Positions 42,501 through 49,800 of a stretch of 51,701 bases of DNA are shown one piece after another. The translations under genes were made by a program, and so were the position numbers. The stretch spans positions 1-51,701 of the forward strand of contig CASFBL010000015.1 in the NCBI GenBank assembly GCA_949292775.1, in the 5' to 3' direction. How positions within the stretch are numbered: the first letter of the stretch is position 1; the number at the start of each line of letters is the position of its first letter. Under the pieces are notes generated by a model that ran no database searches, was not told where the DNA came from, and saw only the letters and a list, made by a program, of their open reading frames with translations. The DNA comes from an uncultured Eubacteriales bacterium. Lineage in GTDB: Bacteria; Bacillota; Clostridia; Oscillospirales; Acutalibacteraceae.

Positions 42501-42562
42501 AGCTTTCCGATTTGGAATACATCGAAATTGCGGTAATTTTCACGGTTTAACATGTACTGCAT
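39524..42562 (-). CDS. lacZ: Beta-galactosidase, glycoside hydrolase family 2 (LacZ type)
   Basis: A 1012-residue five-domain GH2 enzyme of the LacZ class, which hydrolyses terminal beta-galactosides such as lactose. It has the sugar-binding jelly-roll domain (residues about 40-220), an Ig-like domain, the TIM barrel with the acid/base E451 in WSLGNESGG and the nucleophile E521 in LCEYAHAMG, and a C-terminal Bgal_small-type domain. No signal peptide, so the enzyme is cytosolic and needs an importer. GGGGGA lies 7 nt before ATG 42562. A GNAT gene follows with ATGA overlap. The symbol is by class; specificity for other beta-galactosides is possible. Confidence 0.93.
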   Translation of the reverse strand: MQYMLNRENYRNFDVFQIGKLQGRAYFIPYTNKAALQENDCLTERYHSDLVQVLSGEWEFKYYEKLSLLPTQFKTEEIQFDKIQVPSTWQRTGYCAPIYLNSRYEFHLMPPQLPDEMPVGVYRKVFTLDTPAKKYILSFLGVAPCLDLYVNGKFVGYSEGSHNTAEFDVTSCLTAGENEIVCVVHRYSTGTYLECQDMFRETGIFRDVLLYSLDQCYLNDFQLKTQRDKNGRYDLTVTADVLGETEGHTLEAALYDGDAVLAQTKTDAQKNTVFSFEQLDVTEWNAEEPKVYDLFLTLRKGDQVLSVVRNITGFKTIRIDGEVFKFNDTPIKMKGVNHHDSHALTGYVMTAEDIRKDLTLMKQFNVNTVRTSHYPPDPMLLSLADVLGLYIVDEADIETHGTGSVGPHKLYKPNLLSHNPKWEPRYVDRVSRMYLRDRNHPSITMWSLGNESGGYSNQDKCYAYLKEVCPEIPVHYEGVVRTSRVAYDVVSEMYTGIPDVIKTRDGLRGDKYKGKPFYLCEYAHAMGVGPGALEDYWQVFYSSDKLMGGCIWEWCDHAVHHDQDDPYPYEYTYGGDHKEEMHDSNFCVDGLFYPDRTPHTGALEMKEVYRPLRALKMDTDTYKFINTNRFRSSDYIQVNWVLCENGKPVSSGSLSTDVPPMGEALVKIPTEMKNREHDYLLNFTYIDKDSGETIAHEQFLLNDVPFTVQIDKSKKALLTEQNDCYVITSPTCSVAFSRETGALESYKINGQELLNIMPVSENYGFLPNVHRAPIDNEAYCGSVAKIRKKTAKIKPRFTGITAKEVNDHIAVSVRYALAPGFLPWYVCKMEYAVYPDGTMKVEATLERAFFGKKDLPRFGVTIELPRSFSHILYYGRGASENLPDIHVQAPIGIYESTVADMHEAYIKPQDNGNHGDTKYLRLTDADGNGVIFSGAPKFSFSAHNYTQELLCKAKHQEDLYAQNTTFVSLDGFVRGAGSGSCGPDTLEKYRFSVQNTLKFEFVMQPVLGGEKK

Positions 42563-42596
42563 GCAAAAATCCCCCTTGCGTAATCATATCAAAGTC

Positions 42597-42625
42597 ATGT
42601 TATCATATTTTGCCTTTGTTGACAA
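42597..42625 (-). promoter_or_regulatory. Promoter of lacZ
   Basis: On the minus strand TTGTCA (42620-42625), a 17-nt spacer and TAACAT (42597-42602). On the other strand TATAAT at 42659-42664 may serve the alkD-like gene, but no good -35 is in place. Confidence 0.5.
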
Positions 42626-42685
42626 TTGCTTTTTGCCATTTTTCCCTTTATAATTACAACAGAAACATAACGGAGGCAATAAAAG

Positions 42686-43513
42686 ATGGATTACACCGGC
42701 ACGACATGGAATGCAGCAACCTATGCGGCACTGCTGTGTAAACTGAAAACGCTTGCGGAACCGGCATATAAAGCGTTTCACGAGCGGCTTTGCACAACCT
42801 CCAAAGCGGAGATTCTCGGGGTGCGCAGCCCTTATGTCAAGCAAATCGCCAAAGCGGTGGCAAAAGGGGATGCCGAGGGCTTTTTGCGGGTGTGCGGAAA
42901 AACATATTATGAAGAAGTTTTGCTCAAAGCCTTTGTCATTGCGTTCTGGCGGCGTCCGCTTTTGGAAAAATGGACGGAGGTGGAAGCCTTTGTTCCGGAA
43001 ATGGATAACTGGGCGGTCTGCGACAGCTTTTGCGCCGCGCTCAAGGTCAAGGAAAGCGAACAGGCGTTTCTTTTAGAGCAATGCAAAGCATACAGCAGAA
43101 AAGCAGGGGAATATGAACGCCGATTTGCCCTTGTGATGCTGATGACACATCTTTTAAATGAAACCTATCTGGACGATGCGTTTGCTATTTTGGCAAATGT
43201 GGACTGCACGCCGTACTATGTGTCTATGGCGGCGGCGTGGTGTGTTTCCGTCTGCTTTGTCCGAAATCAGAAAAAAACGCTTGTCTTTTTAAAGACAAGC
43301 GCTTTGGATGACGCCACACATAAAAGAGCGATTCAAAAGATTATAGAGTCAAACCGTGGCGTTAAATCATTCTGCATTCAATTAGACCGCGCGGGTAACC
43401 TTACCGGAGCGCAGGCAGCGTGTGCAAGCGTAAACTCTTTTAGGAGAGCCGTTCACGATCGCCTTAACTCTTTTAACATTGGGTTTCCAGGTTCTGTTGG
43501 AGCGTCTGTGTGA
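42686..43513 (+). CDS. DNA alkylation repair protein (AlkD-like)
   Basis: A 275-residue HEAT-like repeat protein of the AlkD family of DNA glycosylases, which remove alkylated purines. Typical stretches are RSPYVKQIAKAVAKGD, MDNWAVCDSF (aspartate and tryptophan at the active site), KAGEYERRFALVMLM, YYVSMAAAWCVS, and DDATHKRAIQKIIES. Relatives end soon after this last motif, at about 230 residues. Here the frame continues 43 residues antisense to rpmB (from codon 233), so the tail is probably an extension gained by loss of an earlier stop. A terminator for rpmB is embedded in the coding region (43271-43301). Confidence 0.85.
   Translation: MDYTGTTWNAATYAALLCKLKTLAEPAYKAFHERLCTTSKAEILGVRSPYVKQIAKAVAKGDAEGFLRVCGKTYYEEVLLKAFVIAFWRRPLLEKWTEVEAFVPEMDNWAVCDSFCAALKVKESEQAFLLEQCKAYSRKAGEYERRFALVMLMTHLLNETYLDDAFAILANVDCTPYYVSMAAAWCVSVCFVRNQKKTLVFLKTSALDDATHKRAIQKIIESNRGVKSFCIQLDRAGNLTGAQAACASVNSFRRAVHDRLNSFNIGFPGSVGASV
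43271..43301 (-). terminator. rpmB terminator inside the alkD-like coding sequence
   Basis: CGCTTGTCTT, loop, AAGACAAGCG form a perfect 10-bp stem; on the minus strand seven Ts follow. It lies 81 nt after the rpmB stop and encodes part of the alkD-like protein on the plus strand. Confidence 0.9.
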
Positions 43514-43570
43514 GTGCGAAACCTTAATGCCGAATTTTACATCTTTACCACAGAATTCACATTTGGCCAT
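43382..43570 (-). CDS. rpmB: 50S ribosomal protein L28
   Basis: A 62-residue bL28. The N-terminus MAKCEFCGKDVKFGIKVSHS and the end YACTRCLRSGKVTRAV, with two CxxC pairs, identify the zinc-binding (C+) form. SHSHRRSNRTWKPN is the usual RNA-binding stretch. ATG 43570 follows GGGAGGTG; in-frame ATGs a few codons upstream lack such a site. It stands alone, with its 3' 132 bp overlapping the tail of the convergent alkD-like gene. Confidence 0.96.
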   Translation of the reverse strand: MAKCEFCGKDVKFGIKVSHSHRRSNRTWKPNVKRVKAIVNGSPKRVYACTRCLRSGKVTRAV

Positions 43571-43693
43571 TACGAGGCACCTCCCTTTCATCAATAACAG
43601 ACAATATATTAGCAGAAAGTTTCAAAGATTGCAAGCGTTTTTTTGAAAAATCCGCATTTTCTTTGCCTTGCGTGGAATTTTCACAAAAAACTA

Positions 43694-43722
43694 TTGCTTT
43701 TTTTAAGGAAGTAGTATATAAT
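43694..43722 (+). promoter_or_regulatory. Promoter of recA
   Basis: TTGCTT (43694-43699), a 17-nt spacer and a perfect TATAAT (43717-43722). Confidence 0.7.
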
Positions 43723-43732
43723 TCGGAAAGAA

Positions 43733-43746
43733 CGAACATTTGTGCG
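43733..43746 (+). promoter_or_regulatory. LexA (SOS) box of recA
   Basis: CGAACATTTGTGCG matches the Gram-positive SOS box CGAAC-N4-GTTCG with one mismatch and lies just downstream of the -10 element. Confidence 0.65.
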
Positions 43747-43763
43747 ATTTGGAGGAAGGTTCC

Positions 43764-44882
43764 ATGGCAGAGAAAAATAAGGCGCTGGAAACTGCGCTTT
43801 TACAAATTGAAAAGAAATACGGCGCAGGCGCCATTATGCGTTTGGGCGAGAGCCGCGCCTTGAATGTGGAGGCAATTTCCACAGGCTCTCTGGCGCTGGA
43901 TATGGCGACAGGCATCGGCGGGCTGCCGAAGGGCAGAATCGTGGAGATTTACGGGCCGGAATCTTCCGGTAAGACCACGCTTGCGCTGCATGTGGTTGCC
44001 GAGGCGCAGAAAGCGGGCGGCGATGCGGCTTTTGTCGATGCAGAGCATGCGCTTGACCCCGTTTATGCGGCTAAACTTGGCGTAGATGTTGATTCCCTTT
44101 TGGTCTCTCAGCCGGACAACGGCGAGCAGGCGCTTGAAATTGTCGAAGCGTTGGCGCGTTCCGGCGCACTTGATGTCATCGTGGTGGACTCGGTTGCCGC
44201 GCTGGTGCCGCGCGCCGAAATCGACGGCGAAATGGGCGACAGCCATGTCGGTCTGCAGGCAAGACTGATGTCGCAGGCGCTGCGCAAGCTCACCGGCGTT
44301 ATTTCCAAATCGAATACAGTTATTATCTTTATTAACCAGCTGCGTGAAAAGGTCGGCGTTGTTTACGGAAACCCCGAAGTAACGACCGGCGGCCGCGCGC
44401 TGAAGTTCTATTCCACCATTCGTATGGATGTTCGCCGCGTCGAGTCTTTAAAAGGCAGCGGCGGGGAAATGGTCGGTTCACGCACCAAAGTTAAAATCGT
44501 GAAAAACAAAGTTGCGCCGCCCTTTAAAGTTGCGGAATTCGATATTATGTACGGCGAGGGTATCTCCCATGCCGGCGAAGTGCTGGATATGGCAGTGAAC
44601 TTGGGCATCGTCAAAAAGAGCGGTGCGTGGTTCTCCTACAACGGCGAACGGCTCGGGCAGGGGCGCGACAATGTTAAGACCCTGTTCCGCACCAATACCG
44701 CGCTGTGCGAAGAAATTGCCGCGCAGGTCAAAGAGCAGATGAAAGCGCAGGCGGAGAAAACCGAAGAAAAAGCGGAAAAACCGGTTGACCCGGCAGACGC
44801 CCCTATCGCATATAAACCGGTCGCAACAACCAAGGCGGCTGCGCGTGCAAAAATCGATGTTGCGGTCGATGATGACGAATGA
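43764..44882 (+). CDS. recA: Recombinase RecA
   Basis: A 372-residue RecA, the strand-exchange ATPase and co-protease of the SOS response. Walker A is GPESSGKTT, with the N-terminal [15 protein letters not shown] before it; Walker B region [22 protein letters not shown]-binding loop 2 lies around [20 protein letters not shown]. The C-terminus is long and rich in Lys, Glu, Ala and acidic at the end (VAVDDDE), as usual. ATG 43764 follows GGAGG. An SOS box sits over the start of transcription. It overlaps recX (ATGA). Confidence 0.97.
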   Translation: MAEKNKALETALLQIEKKYGAGAIMRLGESRALNVEAISTGSLALDMATGIGGLPKGRIVEIYGPESSGKTTLALHVVAEAQKAGGDAAFVDAEHALDPVYAAKLGVDVDSLLVSQPDNGEQALEIVEALARSGALDVIVVDSVAALVPRAEIDGEMGDSHVGLQARLMSQALRKLTGVISKSNTVIIFINQLREKVGVVYGNPEVTTGGRALKFYSTIRMDVRRVESLKGSGGEMVGSRTKVKIVKNKVAPPFKVAEFDIMYGEGISHAGEVLDMAVNLGIVKKSGAWFSYNGERLGQGRDNVKTLFRTNTALCEEIAAQVKEQMKAQAEKTEEKAEKPVDPADAPIAYKPVATTKAAARAKIDVAVDDDE

Positions 44883-45502
44883 AACTGTCTGTAAAACCCG
44901 GAAAGCTTGACAAAGTACATATTTTTCTTGACGAAGAATATACCATGACGGTAGATAGCACTTTCTGGTTTTCTTCCCCATGGTACAATCAAACAGAAAT
45001 CGACAGCGAGGAGCTGGCTGCCCTGCAAACGGCGGTCAGCTCCCGCCGTGCGTTTAACGCGGCGGTGGATTTGCTTGCCCGCCGCGCGCACGCAAGCGAA
45101 GAGCTTTATAAAAAACTGCGCCAAAAATTCGGCGACGAGCCGGCAAGGGCTGCCGTTGAAAAAGCGCAGGCACTTTATCTTTTGGATGACGAAGCGTTTT
45201 CAGAGCAGCTTGCCGAAGAACTTTACGAGCGCAAACATTACGCACCGCGCCGGATTTTCAGCGAACTTCTGCGCCGCGGCGTGGACCGTGAAATTGCTCA
45301 AAATGCAGTTGAAAGCCTTGACAAAGACGATAAAAATCGTATTATATTACTGTTGCAGGGGAAATACAGTTCTTGCCTGCACGACGAAAAAGGAAAACGG
45401 CGCGCCGTCAATGCCTTGATGCGTATGGGTTACAGCTACGGCGATATCAAATCGGCGCTCGCAGAAGTGAATTCAGAAACAGAGGAGTTTTTCGATGCCT
45501 GA
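44879..45502 (+). CDS. recX: Regulatory protein RecX
   Basis: A 207-residue RecX, which binds RecA filaments and tunes their activity. It has three-helix repeats typical of the family: [60 protein letters not shown] (parts shown only as [14 protein letters not shown] and [17 protein letters not shown]) and a third at the C-terminus ([21 protein letters not shown]). It starts in the recA stop codon (ATGA) and overlaps rimO by 8 nt. Confidence 0.92.
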   Translation: MKLSVKPGKLDKVHIFLDEEYTMTVDSTFWFSSPWYNQTEIDSEELAALQTAVSSRRAFNAAVDLLARRAHASEELYKKLRQKFGDEPARAAVEKAQALYLLDDEAFSEQLAEELYERKHYAPRRIFSELLRRGVDREIAQNAVESLDKDDKNRIILLLQGKYSSCLHDEKGKRRAVNALMRMGYSYGDIKSALAEVNSETEEFFDA

Positions 45503-46820
45503 AAAAATCGGAATGATCTCGCTCGGCTGTCCTAAAAATCAGGTCGATGCGGAAATCATGCTTGCAAAGCTCGCTGAGGGCGGCTTTGAAATTACCAATG
45601 ATGTGGACGGCGCCGATGCGGTGATCGTCAACACCTGCGGTTTTATTGAGGATGCAAAAAAGGAAGCCATTGAGAATATATTAGATATGGCGGAACTGAA
45701 AAAAGAGGGCGTGATTGGTAAAATCATCGTCACCGGCTGCCTTGCCGAGCGTTACAAAGAAGAAATTTTAAGTGAGATTCCTGAGATTGATGCGGTTGTC
45801 GGTATTGGCTCCAATGCGGACATCTGCGAGGTGTGCCGCCGCGCACTTTCCGGCGAAACGGTCGAAACATTCGGTGAAAAAACCTGCTTGCCGCTTTCCG
45901 GTGAGCGCCTTTTGACAACGCCGCCGTGGTTTGCTTATTTGAAAATCGCGGAAGGCTGTTCCAACCACTGCACCTATTGTGCCATTCCGTCCATCCGCGG
46001 CGAATTCCGCAGCCGCCCGGCGGAAGAAATTTTGGAAGAGGCGAAAGACCTTGCAAAAAGCGGCGTGAAAGAGCTGATTGTCGTTGCGCAGGATACAACC
46101 CGCTACGGCGAGGATTTGTACGGCAAATCTGCCCTGCCTGCTTTGCTGAAAGCTTTGTCGCAGATAGAGCAGCTTCAGTGGATTCGCGTGCTTTACTGCT
46201 ATCCGGAGCGCATTTCGGATGAATTGCTTGAAGTTATGGCGTCCAGCGACAAACTCCTCAATTATTTGGATATCCCGATTCAGCATGCCGACGCAGGCGT
46301 TTTAAAGGCGATGAACCGCAAGGGCGACAAGGAAAGTCTTTTAGCTCTGCTTCAGAAGATTCGGGAAAAACTGCCCGACGCTGTGCTGCGTACAACGCTG
46401 ATTACCGGCTTCCCGGGCGAAACCGAAGAAGCGTTTGAAACGCTTTGTGAATTTGTAAAAGAAGCGCAGTTTGACCGGCTCGGCTGTTTTGCCTATTCAA
46501 CCGAAGAGGGCACACCGGCGGCGCTGCTGCCCGACCAAATTGACGAGGAAGTCCGCAAAGAACGCGGCGAGGTCGTCATGGAACAGCAGTACCGGATTTT
46601 TGAAGCGAAAAACGAAGCACTTGTCGGTCAGATTCTGCCCACCGTTGTGGAAGGGTATGACGCATACACCGACAGCTATTTCGGAAGAACCTGGCGCGAC
46701 GCGCCCGACATTGACGGGCAGGTGCATTTCACCTGCGGCTATGAGCTGCATGAGGGAGATTTTGTGGAAGTCGAGATCTTCGAAGTGCAGGATTATGATT
46801 TGATCGGAGAAGTTGTATGA
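45495..46820 (+). CDS. rimO: Ribosomal protein S12 methylthiotransferase RimO
   Basis: A 441-residue radical-SAM enzyme that adds a methylthio group to an aspartate of ribosomal protein uS12. The N-terminal MTTase domain starts KIGMISLGCPKNQVDAEIML; the radical-SAM cluster is C-x3-C-x2-C in GCSNHCTYC; IPSIRGEFRSRP follows as in RimO rather than MiaB; a C-terminal TRAM domain ends the protein. It overlaps recX by 8 nt and pgsA by 4 nt. Confidence 0.95.
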   Translation: MPEKIGMISLGCPKNQVDAEIMLAKLAEGGFEITNDVDGADAVIVNTCGFIEDAKKEAIENILDMAELKKEGVIGKIIVTGCLAERYKEEILSEIPEIDAVVGIGSNADICEVCRRALSGETVETFGEKTCLPLSGERLLTTPPWFAYLKIAEGCSNHCTYCAIPSIRGEFRSRPAEEILEEAKDLAKSGVKELIVVAQDTTRYGEDLYGKSALPALLKALSQIEQLQWIRVLYCYPERISDELLEVMASSDKLLNYLDIPIQHADAGVLKAMNRKGDKESLLALLQKIREKLPDAVLRTTLITGFPGETEEAFETLCEFVKEAQFDRLGCFAYSTEEGTPAALLPDQIDEEVRKERGEVVMEQQYRIFEAKNEALVGQILPTVVEGYDAYTDSYFGRTWRDAPDIDGQVHFTCGYELHEGDFVEVEIFEVQDYDLIGEVV

Positions 46821-47413
46821 AACTGAACACACCCAACAAACTGACCATAGCGCGTATGATTATTACGCCGGTCTTTCTGGCAGTCCTTTTGTGGGAATCT
46901 CTGCCGCACCACTTTTTGATTGCCACGCTGATTTATTCTATTGCGGCAATCACCGATGCGATTGATGGCAAGCTTGCAAGAAAAAATAACCAAATCACCA
47001 ATTTCGGCAAGCTTTTAGACCCCATTGCCGATAAGGTGCTGACCACCTCAGCACTGCTCGCGTTTATGGTTATGGACCTTTGCAACATTTGGATTGTCAT
47101 GATTGTCTTAACGCGTGAATTTGCCATTGCTTCCATTCGCATGATTGCCGCCGCAAACGGTGTGGTCATTCCGGCGAATTTCTGGGGCAAACTCAAAACC
47201 GTCAGCCAAATGACTTTCACAATCATCATTATGCTGCTCGGCGAAGTGCAGCTTCTGCTTCAAACTTATGCCCCTGACTTTGCAGCAACGCTGCCCGACA
47301 ATCTGCTGTCTTGGATTTCCAACGGCCTTTTGTGGATTACGGCGATTTTAACTGTGATTTCCGGCGTCATTTATATTAAAGATAGTAAAAATGTCATTGA
47401 CTACACAAAATAA
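46817..47413 (+). CDS. pgsA: CDP-diacylglycerol-glycerol-3-phosphate 3-phosphatidyltransferase
   Basis: A 198-residue integral-membrane enzyme that makes phosphatidylglycerol phosphate. The CDP-alcohol phosphotransferase motif D-G-x2-A-R-x8-G-x3-D-x3-D is complete in DAIDGKLARKNNQITNFGKLLDPIAD (key parts DGKLAR and GKLLDPIAD). The N-terminus LNTPNKLTIARMIITPVF is typical of PgsA. About six membrane segments. It is the last gene of the recA-recX-rimO-pgsA series, a frequent order in Firmicutes. Confidence 0.94.
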   Translation: MKLNTPNKLTIARMIITPVFLAVLLWESLPHHFLIATLIYSIAAITDAIDGKLARKNNQITNFGKLLDPIADKVLTTSALLAFMVMDLCNIWIVMIVLTREFAIASIRMIAAANGVVIPANFWGKLKTVSQMTFTIIIMLLGEVQLLLQTYAPDFAATLPDNLLSWISNGLLWITAILTVISGVIYIKDSKNVIDYTK

Positions 47414-47436
47414 CAGGTGCAAAAACGCAAAACCTG

Positions 47437-47445
47437 TGCTATACT
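47437..47445 (+). promoter_or_regulatory. Extended -10 promoter of the cysteine T-box leader
   Basis: TGCTATACT: TATACT with an upstream TG and a poor -35 match. An inverted repeat ACAGGT/ACCTGT (47413-47436) overlaps the region. Confidence 0.45.
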
Positions 47446-47454
47446 ATTAGTGAA

Positions 47455-47682
47455 CTGCTGTGACAGAGAGAAGTAACACGATGTTTTTCTTTACAGAGAG
47501 AGGCCGCCGCCGGCTGTAAGCGGCCTTAAAGAATGCCGTGTGAAATGCACTCTTAAGCTGGCGGGGGGAATTTTAGTATCTCCGTCCGTTTTGCCGCGTT
47601 AAGGCACAAGAGCTACAAATGCGAAGTGGAACCGCGGACAATACCGCCTTCGCTGCCCAAAAGGCAGCGAGGGCGTTTCTTT
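47455..47682 (+). ncRNA. T-box riboswitch (cysteine) upstream of cysE-cysS
   Basis: Elements in order: GAGAGAAGTAAC and ACAGAGAGAGGCCG of Stem I, probable specifier TGC (cysteine, 47546-47548) in GAAATGCACTCTTAAGCTGG, the T-box AAGTGGAACCGCGG (47624-47637), and a terminator (47645-47680). Uncharged tRNA-Cys would turn on cysteine synthesis and charging together. The 5' end is estimated. Confidence 0.92.
47645..47680 (+). terminator. T-box-controlled terminator before cysE
   Basis: CGCCTTCGCTGCC pairs with GGCAGCGAGGGCG around CAAAA, then TTTCTTTATTTT. Confidence 0.88.
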
Positions 47683-47698
47683 ATTTTGGAGGCAAATT

Positions 47699-48343
47699 AT
47701 GTTTGACAGATTAAGGGAGGATATTGCGGCCGTCAAGGAACGCGACCCGGCGGCAACCTCCACCCTGCAAATTTTACTTTTATATCCGGGGCTTAAAGCC
47801 ATTCGGATGCACCGCCGGGCAAATTGGCTCTGGCGGCACAACCACAAATTTTGGGCGCGTTATGTTTCGCAGCGCGCTGTGCGCAAAACCGGCATTGAAA
47901 TCCACCCGGCCGCGAAAATCGGCCGCCGCTTCTTTATCGACCACGGCACCGGCGTTGTTATCGGTGAGACGACGGAAATCGGCGACGATGTTACGCTTTA
48001 TCAGGGCGTAACCTTGGGCGGTACGGGCAAAGACACCGGCAAACGCCACCCGACCATCGGCAACGGCGTTATGATTGGCGCGGGCGCGAAGGTGCTCGGT
48101 CCTTTCAAAGTGGGCGATAACAGCAACATTGCCGCCGGCGCGGTCGTGCTTGAGGAAATTCCGCCGGATTCCACGGCGGTCGGCGTGCCGGCGCGGGTCG
48201 TGAAACGCCGCGGCAAACGCGTGGATGATCTCGACCAGGTGCACATTCCCGACCCGGTTTCACAGGAACTTTGCAAAATGTCCGTGCACATCGAGCGTTT
48301 GGAAAAAGAGCTTGCGAAATGGAAAGCCGACGAAGAAAAATAA
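47699..48343 (+). CDS. cysE: Serine O-acetyltransferase
   Basis: A 214-residue serine acetyltransferase of the short (EpsC-like) form, which makes O-acetylserine for cysteine synthesis. The left-handed beta-helix carries hexapeptide repeats; [23 protein letters not shown] (key part [13 protein letters not shown]) contains the catalytic Asp-His, followed by [21 protein letters not shown]-terminal charged helix. GGAGG precedes the ATG. First gene behind the Cys T-box, 21 nt before cysS. Confidence 0.95.
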   Translation: MFDRLREDIAAVKERDPAATSTLQILLLYPGLKAIRMHRRANWLWRHNHKFWARYVSQRAVRKTGIEIHPAAKIGRRFFIDHGTGVVIGETTEIGDDVTLYQGVTLGGTGKDTGKRHPTIGNGVMIGAGAKVLGPFKVGDNSNIAAGAVVLEEIPPDSTAVGVPARVVKRRGKRVDDLDQVHIPDPVSQELCKMSVHIERLEKELAKWKADEEK

Positions 48344-48370
48344 AAATCTCGTTTACAAAGGAGAATGTAT

Positions 48371-49771
48371 ATGCGAGTTTACAACACCTTGACCCGAAAA
48401 AAAGAAGAATTGAAAACCATTACGCCGGGCGAAGTGAAAATCTATGCCTGCGGCCCGACGGTCTATAACTATATCCACATCGGAAACGCGCGTCCTCTGT
48501 GCGTTTTCGACACCTTACGCCGCTATCTTGAATTCCGCGGCTATAAGGTGAATTTTGTGCAGAATTTCACCGACATCGACGACAAAATCATTAAAAAAGC
48601 GATTGAAGAAGGAACCGATTACAAAACCGTTTCTGAAAAATACATTGAAGAATTCTGGAAAGATGCAAAAGGTCTTAATTTCCGCGAAGCGACTATGCAC
48701 CCCAAGGCAACTGAAAACATCGATGAAATTATTGATATTATCAAAACCTTGGTCGATAACGGCTACGCATACCCCGTGGAAAACGGCGATGTCTATTTCA
48801 GCCCCAAAAAATTTGCACAATACGGCAAGCTTTCCCACCAGCCGCTTGAGGATTTGGAGGCGGGCGCGCGCATCAACATCGGCGAGCTGAAAAAAGACCC
48901 GATGGATTTTGCCCTTTGGAAAGGCGCAAAACCCGGCGAACCCTACTGGCCGTCTCCGTGGGGCAACGGCAGACCCGGCTGGCACATTGAGTGCTCGGCA
49001 ATGGTGCGCCGCTATCTCGGCAAAACGATTGACATTCACTGCGGTGGGCAGGATTTGATTTTCCCGCACCATGAAAACGAAATTGCGCAAAGCGAGTGCT
49101 GCAACGGCGCGGCATTTGCCAATTACTGGATGCACAACGGTTATATCAATGTGGACAATGTCAAAATGTCCAAGTCGCTCGGTAATTTCTTCACCGTGCG
49201 CGATGTGGCGGAAAAATACGGCTATGAGCCGATTCGCTATTTGATGATTTCTTCTCATTACAGAAGCCCCATCAATTACAGCGTCGATATTATCGAGCAG
49301 TGCAAGGCTTCGCTGACGCGCCTGCATACCTGCCGCGACAGTTTGGATTTTGCTTTGAAAAACGCAGGGGATGAAGAGCCTGAAAACGCACAGGAAATCC
49401 GTGCACAAATGGAAGCGCGCAAACAGCAGTTCATTGAAGCCATGGACGATGACCTCAACACGGCCGACGGCCTTGCTGCAGTGTTTGAGTTGGTGCGCGA
49501 CATCAATGTGTCGGTTCTTCAGTCCGGCTCCAAAGCGCTGGTTGCAGAAGCTATGCAGCTGTTTGACGAGCTTACCGGCGTGCTTGGAATTGTGTACACG
49601 CGCGAAGCGGACAACAGCTTGGATGCAGAAGTGGAAAAGCTGATTGAAGCGCGTCAGGCGGCGAGAAAAGCCAAAAATTGGGCGGAAGCCGACCGCATCC
49701 GTGATGAACTGAAAGCACAGGGGATTGTTTTGGAAGACACCCCCCAGGGCGTCAAGTGGCACCGTGCGTAA
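48371..49771 (+). CDS. cysS: Cysteinyl-tRNA synthetase
   Basis: A 466-residue class I synthetase. The zinc-site cysteine is in YACGPTVYNY and the HIGH-type motif is YIHIGNAR (about residues 31-38); WHIECSAM, GGQDLIFPHHENEIAQSE complete the zinc site; KMSKSLGN is the second signature. ATG 48365 is in frame two codons upstream, but ATG 48371 is preferred because AAGGAG lies 8 nt before it. Controlled with cysE by the Cys T-box. The frame of the DUF975 gene begins 29 nt after the stop. Confidence 0.96.
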   Translation: MRVYNTLTRKKEELKTITPGEVKIYACGPTVYNYIHIGNARPLCVFDTLRRYLEFRGYKVNFVQNFTDIDDKIIKKAIEEGTDYKTVSEKYIEEFWKDAKGLNFREATMHPKATENIDEIIDIIKTLVDNGYAYPVENGDVYFSPKKFAQYGKLSHQPLEDLEAGARINIGELKKDPMDFALWKGAKPGEPYWPSPWGNGRPGWHIECSAMVRRYLGKTIDIHCGGQDLIFPHHENEIAQSECCNGAAFANYWMHNGYINVDNVKMSKSLGNFFTVRDVAEKYGYEPIRYLMISSHYRSPINYSVDIIEQCKASLTRLHTCRDSLDFALKNAGDEEPENAQEIRAQMEARKQQFIEAMDDDLNTADGLAAVFELVRDINVSVLQSGSKALVAEAMQLFDELTGVLGIVYTREADNSLDAEVEKLIEARQAARKAKNWAEADRIRDELKAQGIVLEDTPQGVKWHRA

Positions 49772-49800
49772 GTGCGCGTAAAAGGAGAACGGGTGATTTT

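Noticed and set aside
48515-49762. Open frame of 415 codons on the minus strand
   Set aside because: It lies wholly antisense to cysS, has no ribosome-binding site and no family features; it results from the codon bias of the real gene.
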